The notes under the pieces were generated by a model. That model searched no databases and was not told where the DNA came from. It worked only from the letters and a program-made list of their open reading frames with translations. A program made the position numbers and the translations under genes. 28,328 nucleotides of DNA from a virus. The stretch covers positions 1-28,328 of the IMG/VR virus record IMGVR_UViG_3300028569_000135. One strand, given 5' to 3'. Shown here in pieces: positions 12,773 to 21,780 of this stretch (position 1 is its first letter; every line of letters begins with the position of its first letter).

Positions 12773-15577
12773 ATGAAGTATCCGACATATTACGGAAATT
12801 ATCTTGGAATTGTTATTCAAAATAATGATCCTCTTAAGCAGGGAAGAGTTAAAGTCTTTGTACCGCATATTTCGCCTTCTGTTTATAATAAATGGAACGA
12901 AGTTGTAAGAGATAAAAAATTTAAATTTATAGGTAGGAATAACTTTAGTGACCTTACAGATATTTTAGACGATCTTAAGAAGATATTACCATGGGCACAT
13001 TTATCTGTTCCGCTTGCTGGTGAAAGTAGCAGCGGTAGATACAACAACTTTAATAACACTGGTACGATTAGTGATGGTAGTAATTTAAAAACAACTACTA
13101 GCAGTCTAACCTCTAACGCAATTGAGCCAGAAAACTTAACAAAATTTACTCAAAATTTGGACAACATAGGTGAGAAGCCTGGCAATTTATTTGATATAAG
13201 TTATTACAAATTAAAAGACGCTTTTACTAGCCCCGCAGAGACTAATGTTAATAACGTTAATAAATATAGCTTTAATTATACACCAGAGTGTTATAGTAAT
13301 TGTGCAAAAGGCAATTTTCCTATACCAAGTGTAGGTTCACACGTATGGGTGTTCTTTAATAGCGGTGATCCTTTATATCCTGTAGTATTTGGTTCTTCTT
13401 TTGGTAGCGAAGACTGGAAGGGCATCTTTAATATACCTAGAACAGATATACCTGAACTATCTGCTAAGGCTGATCACGGTTTAGATTATCCAGGTGAATA
13501 TGAAAACAACCTTCCTAAGGACGGTAAATATAATATTAATACCGAAACGTATAGAAATAAATACGTTATTAATCAAAAAGGCGGTACGATTGCTTTTATT
13601 AATTCTGATAATAGAGAGTCATTAAAACTGTCTCATTACTCCGGCTCGTTTAAAGAATTTAATAATCAAGCAAATATTGAACTAGCAACAAACAATGATC
13701 AAAAACTAGTATTAAACGATCAATTTCTAACGGTAAGAGGAACAAGAAATGAATTTACTCAACTTGATTACGATAATATAGTACAAGGAGACGTCTTTAA
13801 GAAAATAGGCAACTTAAAGGCTGATCTGCATAAACAATGGAAAGAGATATATAGTGACATAGCAGAGGTAAAGAGATTATTTGATATTCAAAGAACCGAT
13901 TATGCGGAAAGCAGTAACGGTGATAGATTGACATCTAAGTTTCAAAAAAAGAACGGCAAGCCAGATCCTTGCCCAGTTTGTAATAAAGATACAAACAAAT
14001 ATTTTGTTTATAATAATTCTGTAGTCCCTTCTTTTGTAAATCTGGTTTTTCCTTCAACTGCTGATGCCAGTGGTGACTTTGTTTTTGGTCTTTCATTTTC
14101 TAGTGTAGGTAATATTATTAATAGTGTTCAGAATTTAATGAACTTAGGGTCACCACAGCTTGCATCACCTCTTACAAATTTAGGGTTCTCAAACGGACCC
14201 GGCTATATATTCGGCAATAAGTGTCCTGCATGCAATGGTACTGGTATAAGCCCTAGCTCTCAAGGTGGAGAGTTTACTAAGGATACTGAAAAAGCTAACG
14301 TTAACGCTTTATACAGAGATAATATAGTTAAACTAGCAGAAATCGAAAAACAAATGGGGCTTGGTGGTAGCGAAATAATTGAAATTACTAAGCATAAAAT
14401 TGAAACTATTGGTATGGTTATGAACGATTTTGGTTCCATTAGAGTAGATCCAAAAGGTAAAATGTATATATCTGAAGTTAAAGTTCATGAATTTGGAACA
14501 TTTTACAACAGAACACCTACACCATTAGTTGAACTAGTTCACGTTGATGATCTACCTGGTGGTAATTATACGCTTAATGTGTGCAACCGTTATAACGTTC
14601 TTGTTGGAGCAGGTGGATTAAATCTTAAATCTTATGGCGTTGTTAATGTAAGTGGTTCTATTACTAATGTAGCTGGATCGCAGGTAAACATCTCCAGTGA
14701 ATTAGAGACAAATATAGATGGTGGAAAGAGATTATCTCTCACCGGTGATGTAGTAAGTATCAAGCAACGAGATGGTAAGCAAGTAGTAGTAGAAGGTTCA
14801 TTAGGAGTGACAAATAATGTTGTAATAGCAGGTGGTTTGCATGTAGAGGGTGAGATAACATTTAATCATTTAACTCATCCAATTGAACTTCAGAATACAG
14901 AAGGCGCTACCGCTTTTGCAGCCCCAGTATCAGACATAACCAATCAAACCGGTGCATGTATAGGATTTGGCGTGTTTAATAATAATGTGCCAATACCAGT
15001 ACAAAAATTAGGCACAACATATTACAAATATAATCCTGCTCCATCATATACCGGTGCACCTTGGATGGGCTTCACAGATGCACAACGAATCTGTGGAAGG
15101 TTGTTTAAAGATCTGCCTATAGGTTATATCAAGACAGGCACAATAACTAGTAAAGGTATAGTAGATTCAACTGGAGAACCAGTTACAGTTACAAATATAG
15201 CAGATGTACCGGTTTATGCATCAGCAACAGGATATCCCGGAGGAGGTGATACCCCGGTGTATGGATCTGGACCTGGTTCCGCAGGTCCGTGGTCACCAGT
15301 AGGAGCTGCACCATTTGATGGCTGCATAAAGGCGATATTTACCGGTGGTACTGATCCACGTCTCTTTGGAAGTGTACTTAACCCAAATACAATGCCTATT
15401 ATGGTTTTTGGTGCAGGTAGAGATGAAGATTGTATAAAAGTTGCAACACATTCACATGTTTATAAGACTCATCCAAGTACATTAAAACATAGAAATGCAG
15501 ATGTAAGAGAAGTAGCAATTAATAAAGATGGTCCAATAATGTGTGAATCTATAAACAATAGGCCTACAAGCGGTTAA
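12773..15577 (+). CDS. 5: Baseplate hub/central spike protein, gp5-like without lysozyme domain
   Basis: Residues 1-35 begin the OB fold of T4 gp5 ('GNYLGIVIQNNDPLKQGRVKV' region; T4 'FVGVVEDRMDPLKLGRVRV'), with 'LPWAHLSVP' (T4 'LPWMSVIQP'). It resumes after an insertion at 'IPSVGSHVWVFFNSGDPLYP'. The gp5 lysozyme domain is missing; instead a long helical and loop region carries two CxxC pairs, C400/C403 and C484/C487, the second in 'CPACNGTG' like DnaJ zinc knuckles. Residues about 560-700 are short beta repeats like the gp5 triple beta-helix. The end has 'HSHVYKTHP' (HxH), possibly a metal-binding spike tip. It punctures the outer membrane at the tail tip. The length of 934 aa is large. A TGTAAATA box lies 13 nt before the start. 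Confidence 0.85.
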   Translation: MKYPTYYGNYLGIVIQNNDPLKQGRVKVFVPHISPSVYNKWNEVVRDKKFKFIGRNNFSDLTDILDDLKKILPWAHLSVPLAGESSSGRYNNFNNTGTISDGSNLKTTTSSLTSNAIEPENLTKFTQNLDNIGEKPGNLFDISYYKLKDAFTSPAETNVNNVNKYSFNYTPECYSNCAKGNFPIPSVGSHVWVFFNSGDPLYPVVFGSSFGSEDWKGIFNIPRTDIPELSAKADHGLDYPGEYENNLPKDGKYNINTETYRNKYVINQKGGTIAFINSDNRESLKLSHYSGSFKEFNNQANIELATNNDQKLVLNDQFLTVRGTRNEFTQLDYDNIVQGDVFKKIGNLKADLHKQWKEIYSDIAEVKRLFDIQRTDYAESSNGDRLTSKFQKKNGKPDPCPVCNKDTNKYFVYNNSVVPSFVNLVFPSTADASGDFVFGLSFSSVGNIINSVQNLMNLGSPQLASPLTNLGFSNGPGYIFGNKCPACNGTGISPSSQGGEFTKDTEKANVNALYRDNIVKLAEIEKQMGLGGSEIIEITKHKIETIGMVMNDFGSIRVDPKGKMYISEVKVHEFGTFYNRTPTPLVELVHVDDLPGGNYTLNVCNRYNVLVGAGGLNLKSYGVVNVSGSITNVAGSQVNISSELETNIDGGKRLSLTGDVVSIKQRDGKQVVVEGSLGVTNNVVIAGGLHVEGEITFNHLTHPIELQNTEGATAFAAPVSDITNQTGACIGFGVFNNNVPIPVQKLGTTYYKYNPAPSYTGAPWMGFTDAQRICGRLFKDLPIGYIKTGTITSKGIVDSTGEPVTVTNIADVPVYASATGYPGGGDTPVYGSGPGSAGPWSPVGAAPFDGCIKAIFTGGTDPRLFGSVLNPNTMPIMVFGAGRDEDCIKVATHSHVYKTHPSTLKHRNADVREVAINKDGPIMCESINNRPTSG

Positions 15578-16542
15578 GAATATCTTGTTCCCCAGGTGAC
15601 TGTCTCATTTAAACAAGATAGATCTTTGCCACCTGCATAACTAATTGCACTTTGCAGATCTTGTTTTATCTCTTCAAGCTTCTCTTTATATGTAAAACTG
15701 TCTGTTTTCAAAAGCTTCATAGTACCTTCAATATTTTTCTTCTCTATTTTATTATGCACACTGGCTGATCCGTAGTATTGCTTGTATCTATGTCCATTGC
15801 TATCTTTTATTACAGGAGCAGGACTATCTGTACATGCTGCAAAAAGAGACCCACACATAACCATACTTGCTCCTGCTACTAAGGCTTTAGCAATATCACC
15901 ATTGCAGCTCACACCACCATCTGCAATAATAGGAATGTTTTTATCCTTAGCACATTCCAGTAAACAGCTAAACATAGGATATGTAAATCCTGTTTTATCT
16001 TTAGTAGTACATGCATAGCCGCCACCAATGCCAACTTTTACTGCATCTGCTCCTGCATTATACAGATATTCAACTCCTTGATACGTAGCCACATTGCCTG
16101 CAATAACTTTTGTAACTGGAAGTGTCTGTTTAATATGTTTTATTTGATCTGCTACTTTTGAATGATGACCATGTGCAACATCTATTGTTATAAAGTCTAC
16201 TCGAAGCTGTCGATTAGCTAATTCAGTAATTATTTTTACATCTTTTGATTGTATGCCGACACTAATTGATACTGTTTTAAAATTGTCCATCCATGCTCGA
16301 TCATTAGCATTCTCTACAAACTTTATGATGTCATTATCAAATCGATGCATGATATAAAAACAATTAGCAAAATCTAAAGCTTTACATATGTCATAATCTA
16401 CGCAACATTTCATATTAGCAGGTATGACGGGTAGCTCGAACGGTTTACCACAAAACTCTCTTGTTGTATCGATGTGGTATCGCGATGTTATATCATTAAA
16501 CTTTGGAACAAGGAATACATCCTTATAATGATAACTCGGCAT
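15574..16542 (-). CDS. guaC: GMP reductase (Bacillus GuaC type)
   Basis: It converts GMP to IMP and ammonia with NADPH. The 322-aa sequence tracks the B. subtilis/type-2 enzyme (326 aa): 'LPVIPANM', 'NCFYIMHRF', 'FITIDVAHGHHSKV', 'VIAGNVAT', 'GADAVKVGIGGG', the catalytic loop 'ACTTKDKTGF' with C178, 'PIIADGGVSCNGDIAKAL', 'MVMCGSLFA' and 'DLQSAISYAGG'. It has no CBS domains, unlike IMP dehydrogenase. The usual 'GxGxxC' reads 'GGGYAC', still compatible. Its stop shares TTAA with the convergent baseplate gene. TATAAT lies 6 nt before the ATG. With Gpt and the DpdA operon it suggests active management of guanine nucleotides during infection. Confidence 0.94.
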   Translation of the reverse strand: MPSYHYKDVFLVPKFNDITSRYHIDTTREFCGKPFELPVIPANMKCCVDYDICKALDFANCFYIMHRFDNDIIKFVENANDRAWMDNFKTVSISVGIQSKDVKIITELANRQLRVDFITIDVAHGHHSKVADQIKHIKQTLPVTKVIAGNVATYQGVEYLYNAGADAVKVGIGGGYACTTKDKTGFTYPMFSCLLECAKDKNIPIIADGGVSCNGDIAKALVAGASMVMCGSLFAACTDSPAPVIKDSNGHRYKQYYGSASVHNKIEKKNIEGTMKLLKTDSFTYKEKLEEIKQDLQSAISYAGGKDLSCLNETVTWGTRYS

Positions 16543-16548
16543 TAATTA

Positions 16549-16554
16549 ATTATA
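16549..16554 (-). promoter_or_regulatory. guaC: -10 box TATAAT before guaC
   Basis: TATAAT-TAATTA-ATG on the minus strand: the same 6-nt box-to-start distance as dpdA and nrdB. It overlaps the stop of the upstream small gene. Confidence 0.55.
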
Positions 16555-16750
16555 ATTTAGTTCTACCCTTTTTCCAGTTATTTCTATGCTTTGAAACCCA
16601 ATCAATAAGTGCTCGTTCAAACCCAACATCTGTTCCTGCTTTTTCAGACATATACCACTTGTTTCTTAAAATTTCTTCTCTCTCGGCGGTGAACTCTTTA
16701 TATAAATCTAAGCCGCAAAAATCGACGTCAATAGATGACAAACTACTCAC
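16550..16750 (-). CDS. Small DUF4032-like protein (unknown function)
   Basis: The preferred start is the GTG at 16748-16750 (66 aa), because AATAAATA lies exactly 5 nt before it, as at several late genes; an upstream TTG at 16769-16771 is in frame but would lie beyond the promoter. 'WYMSEKAGTDVGFERALIDWV' resembles the C-terminal 'SE.AGRDVG...A..DYV' motif of DUF4032 proteins. The function is unknown. The C-terminus is basic. It lies 7 nt upstream of guaC in the same direction. Confidence 0.72.
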   Translation of the reverse strand: MSSLSSIDVDFCGLDLYKEFTAEREEILRNKWYMSEKAGTDVGFERALIDWVSKHRNNWKKGRTKL

Positions 16751-16755
16751 ATAAT

Positions 16756-16763
16756 TATTTATT
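16756..16763 (-). promoter_or_regulatory. Late-promoter box AATAAATA, 5 nt before a GTG start
   Basis: AATAAATA-ATTAT-GTG on the minus strand. The constant spacing to a GTG is what decides the start of the 66-aa gene. Confidence 0.65.
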
Positions 16764-16782
16764 CTAAACAAAAGAATATACT

Positions 16783-16828
16783 ACACTAGTAACCTTCAAA
16801 AAGGTTCCCACCAACCCACCCCTAGTGT
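16783..16828 (-). ncRNA. Nested stem-loop with G-rich bulge (candidate structured RNA)
   Basis: Outer arms ACACTAG/CTAGTGT (16783-16789 and 16822-16828) enclose an inner hairpin AACCTT-CAAA-AAGGTT (16791-16806). The minus strand carries GGGGTGGGTTGGTGGG between inner and outer stems, close to a G-quadruplex pattern. It follows the nrd operon on that strand, so it may be its 3' end or a leader element for the next gene. No U-run follows. Confidence 0.4.
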
Positions 16829-16858
16829 AACTAAGTACAACTGCTCCTTCAGTTTTAT

Positions 16859-17089
16859 TTATATTTTACACGATAATTTTTCTCTTAAATTATCAAATAT
16901 TTGATGGTTCTCTACTGGTGCCTGTCTCTTCAAGGTGTCTATAATTTTTAATGTTAAATCTTTTTTCAACATACTCATCCATTTTACGCTTGGCTCATAG
17001 CCTAAAGGTTCGAGAGATTTATGAACTATAAAAAATAATATAGACTTTTCATCGTCTGTTAATGCATCAAGCTCCCAACTGTAGATCAT
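16859..17089 (-). CDS. Hypothetical protein downstream of nrdB
   Basis: A 76-aa soluble, mostly helical protein with no recognised motif ('ELDALTDDEKSILFFIVHKS...'). The start overlaps the nrdB stop (ATGA), so it is co-translated with nrdB. It is probably a real gene from the tight coupling; a role with ribonucleotide reductase is possible but unsupported by any motif. Confidence 0.75.
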   Translation of the reverse strand: MIYSWELDALTDDEKSILFFIVHKSLEPLGYEPSVKWMSMLKKDLTLKIIDTLKRQAPVENHQIFDNLREKLSCKI

Positions 17090-18150
17090 AGTTTAATATT
17101 ATCAAATATATCTTCTGAAATATTAGTATCCCTTGCACCAATCTTATATGCACTAATTTCTGTCTCTTGAGGCGCAACTTGCACCTTGCTACTATCTAAA
17201 TAGCTATCAAGCCATCCGGAGATAGGATTAGTTTTCTCATTAAAAATCTTTTTGTATCCTAAAGAACGTAAACGGTTGTCACAAAGCCAGCGAGCATAAC
17301 CACCTAGTACCTCGGCATTTAATCCTAGCAAAGAGCCTTTTTTAAATAGATATTCGGCCCATTCCATTTCGTTCTTCGCAGCTTGTTCATAAAATGCATA
17401 TATTTTATCTTCATTACGCTTCACAAGACCAGTAAACCCCTCACGGTCATCATCACGTAAAATCTTTATTAAATTCTGTGTAATACTAAAATGCTGTGAT
17501 TCATCGCGCTGAATAAATTTAATTATCTTTGCATTACCTTCCATTTTTCCGCGATAACCAAAATAAAAACTACAAGCAAATGAAACATAAAATACAAGGC
17601 CCTCCATACAATTAACAGATAGAATGCTGTCAAAGATCTTCTCTTTAATATCTTTTTTGTCTTCAGAGCCAAGAATTTTATCAAAATTATTTCTAATAAC
17701 CTCTGCACGATCAACAATTTCTTTATCTTCCATTACGCTATCAAAAAATGCTGATGCATCAGGATGAACGTTATTAAGAAGATAAGAATATGAATAACTA
17801 TGAATACCTTCAAAATGTGCCCATGTATTCATACAAATTTCTAATTCGGGATTAGATACATAATCTTTTAGTGAATGTATAGAGCGAGAGAGCATACTAT
17901 CGCCTAATGTCTGAAATTTTAAATTTGTATCAAAAACAAAACGTTCTTCACTTGTAAGTTCTTTATAATCATTACGATCTTTCTGTAATGATATTTCATG
18001 CGGCCACCAAAAGAACTCTTCTTGTTTCTTAAATAAATCAAAGAAAATAGGATACTTAAATTTATCATAGCGCTGTAAATTTAAATCTTCACCAAGAAAG
18101 AGAGGTTGCTTTGTATAGTCAATCTTCTTTCTGTTTAAAACTGTCTTCAT
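17086..18150 (-). CDS. nrdB: Ribonucleoside-diphosphate reductase class Ia, beta subunit
   Basis: The radical-generating subunit, 354 aa. Di-iron ligands are all in place: D84 ('LGDSML'), E114 and H117 ('FEGIHS'), E183 ('MEGLVF'), E217 and H220 ('RDESQH'). The radical tyrosine is Y121, four residues after H117 as in E. coli (H118/Y122). The enzyme is therefore the tyrosyl-radical class Ia type. It lies 15 nt after nrdA in the same direction. TATAAT occurs 6 nt before its ATG, so it may also have its own promoter. The last residues (EDIFDNIKL) are of the type that docks on NrdA. Confidence 0.97.
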   Translation of the reverse strand: MKTVLNRKKIDYTKQPLFLGEDLNLQRYDKFKYPIFFDLFKKQEEFFWWPHEISLQKDRNDYKELTSEERFVFDTNLKFQTLGDSMLSRSIHSLKDYVSNPELEICMNTWAHFEGIHSYSYSYLLNNVHPDASAFFDSVMEDKEIVDRAEVIRNNFDKILGSEDKKDIKEKIFDSILSVNCMEGLVFYVSFACSFYFGYRGKMEGNAKIIKFIQRDESQHFSITQNLIKILRDDDREGFTGLVKRNEDKIYAFYEQAAKNEMEWAEYLFKKGSLLGLNAEVLGGYARWLCDNRLRSLGYKKIFNEKTNPISGWLDSYLDSSKVQVAPQETEISAYKIGARDTNISEDIFDNIKL

Positions 18151-18156
18151 AGTACT

Positions 18157-18162
18157 ATTATA
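18157..18162 (-). promoter_or_regulatory. nrdB: -10 box TATAAT between nrdA and nrdB
   Basis: TATAAT-AGTACT-ATG fills the 15-nt gap between nrdA and nrdB. It would start nrdB transcription at its own ATG. Confidence 0.45.
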
Positions 18163-18165
18163 TAC

Positions 18166-20424
18166 TTATAGCTTGCAAGCTCCACTCGCGCAGTCATTAT
18201 CTACAGCTATCGATTGCTCTTTATCACCATCATCGGTATTGTTATAATAAAGACTAATTAGTCCCATGCTGTACGCATACATTAATTCTTTCATTACTTT
18301 ACTATCTGGTAATATGTTATTCGGGTAGTGACTATATGTATAATATATGTTAGTTGAAATAGCCATGTCGATATATTTTTGAATTACAGAACTTACATTT
18401 ATTATACCAGTATTATCTTTAAAATCGAAAGCGAGTTCGTAATTATCCTCATATTTACCTATACCAGGCACAAGTACAGGCAGCTTACCCATTTTAGACG
18501 TCTTGTATGTTATAAGTGATCTTACTGGCTCAATACCGTTAGTGGAGCTTTGAATAACTGAGCTTGATTCACAAGGCATACAGCATGAAAGAGTTGAATG
18601 TCTCATTCCATGTTGTTTTATAAGCTCTCTTAACGCATCCCAGTCAAGAGCTAGCTTGCGTTTAACTATATTATCAACATTCTTCTTATAAGTGTCTATC
18701 GGAAGAACACCTTTACTGTATTTGGTATTTAAGAATTTTTCACATTTACCTTTTTCAATAGCTAATTGAACACTTGATGAAATAAGATAATATTGAAAGT
18801 ACTCCATCCATTCATCGAGCGCAGTTAGTGCAGACTTACTATTATATGAGAGTTTATTCTTAGCAAAGAATGCCGCTAAATTAGTTATACCTATACCAAT
18901 GCTTCTTCTCTTTTTAGCAAAATTTTCTGCAGCATTATTAAAGTACGTTTGTATGTCAATTATTTCATCTAAAAATCTTACAGTTAAATCACATGTTTTC
19001 TCTAAATCTTTCCAATCTTTTATCTCAAGCATATTAATAGCCGATAAGATGCACATACCAATCTCCGCATCAGGATCGTTAAAGTCTTTTAGAGGTATCG
19101 TGGGGTGAATAACCTCTGTACATAAATTACTCATTGTTACCTTATCAAGCCAGGAGCTATGCTCATTAGCACTATCTACATTAAGAATATATATTCTTCC
19201 TGTTTCAACTCTCTCTTTTACAATCAAAGAGAATAATTTTCGTGCAGATATCTTTTTCTTTTGCTTTATTTTTTTATCATTCTCACACTCTAAATAAACA
19301 GAATCAAATTTTGAAGTGCCCCATGCTTCCATAAGCTGAGGGACAGTATGCGGACTGAACAACGTCACATCTTCGTTTTTTATTACCCTATCATAAAATA
19401 ATTTCGAAAGACCAACAGTATAATCTAATTTTCTAACTCTATTATCATCTGTACCTGCATTATTTTTTAATACAACCACATCGTCAATTTCATAATGCCA
19501 CCATTGAATATTTGTTGTTGCAGACCCTCCACGAAGTCCATTCTGTTGCCATGCTTTAACGGAAGCTTCATAAATCTTTAAGAAAGGTATAACGCCTGTA
19601 TGCACTACTTCGCCATTGTTTACAGGCGAGCCTATGGCCCGTATCTTTGATATATCGATACCAATCCCACAACGACTTGCAGTAGCAATTGAGATTGCTG
19701 TACCTGATGCAGTAATTGATTCTTTATTATCTTCTACACCAATCAAGCAGCAGCTTGCATATTGACGTGAGTTAGTTCGTACCCCTGCCATAACTGGGGT
19801 AGGTAAATTAATTTTATGTTTTGATATTGCATTATAAAAGCGTCTTACATATTCGGAGCGCGTCTCTTGTGGGTAATTTATAAAAGAATAACACGCAATA
19901 AGCATATAAGCAAATTGTGGCGTCTCATAAATGACATCTGTTACTCTGTTTTTAATAAGATATTTGTCACACAGCTGCTTTATACCTGCATATGTAAAGA
20001 TTAAATCGCGATCATGATCAATATACTCGCCAATTTTGTTTAACTCTTCTTCTGTGTATTTCTCTAAAATGCTAGGATCATAAATTTTATTCTTAATACC
20101 GCTATTGATAACGTCAATTAATCGCGGCGCATGACGACCACCCCATACATCTTTTCTAAGCTGATAATTTAGTAAACGACTAGCTACAAGCTGGTAGTTC
20201 GGCTTTTGTATTGAAATTAAATTTGCGGCAGAGTCGATAATGACCTGGTGTATTTCACGCGTAGTAATATTTTCTTTAATATTTAATTTCGCATTAATTT
20301 CAATTTCAGAAAGACTAACATCACTAACACCATCAATAGCCCATCTAATAACTTTATTAATTTTTTCTATATTAAATTTTTCTTGTTTGCCATTTCTTTT
20401 TTTGACAAATATTTGTGTGCTCAT
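18166..20424 (-). CDS. nrdA: Ribonucleoside-diphosphate reductase class Ia, alpha subunit
   Basis: The catalytic subunit, 752 aa against 761 in E. coli. The N-terminal ATP-cone (about residues 4-95, starting 'IFVKKRNGKQEKFNIEKI') implies dATP control. The active-site cysteines are in 'YASCCLIGVE', 'SNLCTEVIHP' (N-x-C-x-E) and 'IGMCILSAINML'. The radical-transfer pair Y-Y is in 'SLYYNNTDDGD', and the C-terminal shuttle is CASGAC. With nrdB it turns NDPs into dNDPs for phage DNA synthesis; a class Ia enzyme implies an aerobic host. An AATTATTTT-type inverted repeat lies in its leader. Confidence 0.98.
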   Translation of the reverse strand: MSTQIFVKKRNGKQEKFNIEKINKVIRWAIDGVSDVSLSEIEINAKLNIKENITTREIHQVIIDSAANLISIQKPNYQLVASRLLNYQLRKDVWGGRHAPRLIDVINSGIKNKIYDPSILEKYTEEELNKIGEYIDHDRDLIFTYAGIKQLCDKYLIKNRVTDVIYETPQFAYMLIACYSFINYPQETRSEYVRRFYNAISKHKINLPTPVMAGVRTNSRQYASCCLIGVEDNKESITASGTAISIATASRCGIGIDISKIRAIGSPVNNGEVVHTGVIPFLKIYEASVKAWQQNGLRGGSATTNIQWWHYEIDDVVVLKNNAGTDDNRVRKLDYTVGLSKLFYDRVIKNEDVTLFSPHTVPQLMEAWGTSKFDSVYLECENDKKIKQKKKISARKLFSLIVKERVETGRIYILNVDSANEHSSWLDKVTMSNLCTEVIHPTIPLKDFNDPDAEIGMCILSAINMLEIKDWKDLEKTCDLTVRFLDEIIDIQTYFNNAAENFAKKRRSIGIGITNLAAFFAKNKLSYNSKSALTALDEWMEYFQYYLISSSVQLAIEKGKCEKFLNTKYSKGVLPIDTYKKNVDNIVKRKLALDWDALRELIKQHGMRHSTLSCCMPCESSSVIQSSTNGIEPVRSLITYKTSKMGKLPVLVPGIGKYEDNYELAFDFKDNTGIINVSSVIQKYIDMAISTNIYYTYSHYPNNILPDSKVMKELMYAYSMGLISLYYNNTDDGDKEQSIAVDNDCASGACKL

Positions 20425-20434
20425 TTTAGGGGTA

Positions 20435-20454
20435 AATTATTTTAAAAAATAATT
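20435..20454. promoter_or_regulatory. AT-rich inverted repeat in the nrdA leader
   Basis: AATTATTTTAAAAAATAATT pairs over 8-9 bp. It lies between a minus-strand CATAAATA box (20462-20469) and the nrdA ATG. It could be a terminator for the 20488-21072 gene or a leader hairpin; it is weak because it is all A/T. Confidence 0.35.
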
Positions 20455-20487
20455 AAAAAAGTATTTATGCATTACTTGCAGTAAAAG

Positions 20488-21072
20488 CTAAGAATTATTA
20501 TACTTTTTTACAACGGCGTGAATAAAATTTTTAGTGCTTGTTCCGCACTTATTTTTATTACTCAAAACATAAATAACGGGATAACTTAATGCTTGAAATT
20601 TAGCTATATTTTTTGTATCAATAAAGCTCGAATATATTTCATCAATTGAAAATTTTTGCGAAGAAAAGGTATTTAAGCATTCGCTATCGATAGGGTAGAT
20701 ACCTTTCTGTAAAAAAGCAAAACAGTTGTTACACGTTAAATTAAACTTTTGCAGTAAAGCTTTATACTCTGTAGGGTTTATCTCTTCCTTATCTGTAAGC
20801 CCAAGAGTTTCAAGTGAGCTAACCAACGGTATGAATTCTGATCTAATAGGTATTCTTACGCCCCGAAAGAACTTTGGCATCATAGTTTCCTTTGGAATAA
20901 AATGAATTATGTCTGTAGACTTATATTGCTGACTTACTATGATTCGTTTTTGATCATAAAGATTTTTTAATTGAAACCCAAGCATTATAACTGGGTAATC
21001 ACTATCGCTTAAATACGAGAACGAGTCGATTTCTAGCGGCTCATTAACTAACTCTACATCAAGTAAATTCAT
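20488..21072 (-). CDS. Hypothetical protein (194 aa)
   Basis: Not recognised. It is a soluble mixed alpha/beta protein with no signal or membrane segment. Four cysteines, 'CNNC' at about residues 114-117 and two further on, could bind metal. Its N-terminus 'MNLLDVELVNEPLEIDSF' is acidic. TATAAT lies 7 nt before the ATG. It is transcribed toward nrdA with a short gap, so it may be an early or middle gene of the same unit. Confidence 0.72.
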   Translation of the reverse strand: MNLLDVELVNEPLEIDSFSYLSDSDYPVIMLGFQLKNLYDQKRIIVSQQYKSTDIIHFIPKETMMPKFFRGVRIPIRSEFIPLVSSLETLGLTDKEEINPTEYKALLQKFNLTCNNCFAFLQKGIYPIDSECLNTFSSQKFSIDEIYSSFIDTKNIAKFQALSYPVIYVLSNKNKCGTSTKNFIHAVVKKYNNS

Positions 21073-21107
21073 ATAAAGAATTATATGAACTGTTTTTTGT
21101 AGATCAA

Positions 21108-21494
21108 CTAAACCTTTTTCAAGAATTCAGTAAGCAATATCACTACTATTGAGGTAATAGATGCTAGTATTGAAGTTGTGATAGCTGTCTTAAAGCTCCA
21201 CTTGTGTGTATTCTCTACTCTTTTTTTATCGAACTCTTGCTTAATTTGATACGATATATTATTAAACTTTTCATTTACTACTTCGGCAATATTAATAAAC
21301 TTTAATCTCATTTCTGTCTCGAGGTTATCGAGCTTATTATCTAAATTATCACTCAATGTTGTAATACGGCCATCGAGCTTTGTAACCTGATTTGTTAAAG
21401 AAGGCGAACCATTACCTGTGTAAACGGTTTGATAGATATGCTCCATATCTTTCTGCAACTTATTAAAGTCAATTGGTGTAGGTTTTTTTGGCAT
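21108..21494 (-). CDS. Coiled-coil protein with C-terminal membrane anchor
   Basis: 128 aa. Residues about 40-90 form a long heptad helix ('KLDGRITTLSDNLDNKLDNL...'), and residues about 101-122 are a hydrophobic transmembrane segment followed by a short basic tail 'EFLKKV'. It is not recognised as a family. The layout is that of a tail-anchored membrane coiled coil, seen in hemolysin XhlA-like holin accessories and other phage membrane proteins, so a role in lysis or at the membrane is possible. It is one base from the upstream gene's end. Confidence 0.75.
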   Translation of the reverse strand: MPKKPTPIDFNKLQKDMEHIYQTVYTGNGSPSLTNQVTKLDGRITTLSDNLDNKLDNLETEMRLKFINIAEVVNEKFNNISYQIKQEFDKKRVENTHKWSFKTAITTSILASITSIVVILLTEFLKKV

Positions 21495-21495
21495 A

Positions 21496-21729
21496 TTATG
21501 AAATTTGAAAGGAATATGACAATATACCGCGAGGAAGCGAATAAACTTTACCTCTCGTTGATCCTGATTTATCTTTTACTACTATTGTCATTTTATCTTG
21601 TGTAACTACAGGTCCATTAACAATTTCTACGCTACCGAGGTTTATACTGTAAGTCTTAACACCCTTAATGACATCAAAGACTTCTATCGTATTTTTACCT
21701 ACTAGAACAGCAGAATAAAGCTTAGACAT
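21496..21729 (-). CDS. Small beta-rich late protein (unknown)
   Basis: 77 aa with alternating hydrophobic strands ('YSAVLVGKNTIEVFDVIKG...') and no recognised motif. A late-type box CATAAATA lies 6 nt before the ATG on the minus strand, so it is probably a late protein and perhaps a virion component. It is followed at once by the membrane coiled-coil gene. Confidence 0.72.
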   Translation of the reverse strand: MSKLYSAVLVGKNTIEVFDVIKGVKTYSINLGSVEIVNGPVVTQDKMTIVVKDKSGSTRGKVYSLPRGILSYSFQIS

Positions 21730-21735
21730 ATTAAG

Positions 21736-21743
21736 TATTTATG
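21736..21743 (-). promoter_or_regulatory. Late-promoter box CATAAATA before the 77-aa gene
   Basis: CATAAATA-CTTAAT-ATG on the minus strand, spacer 6 nt, in the divergent gap with the tail-fibre gene. Confidence 0.6.
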
Positions 21744-21780
21744 TAGGATATTAAATATAATTATTAAATAATAGAAATAT

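Noticed and set aside
15574-16542. IMP dehydrogenase
   Set aside because: No CBS domains, length 322 aa, and sequence stretches specific to Bacillus-type GMP reductase.
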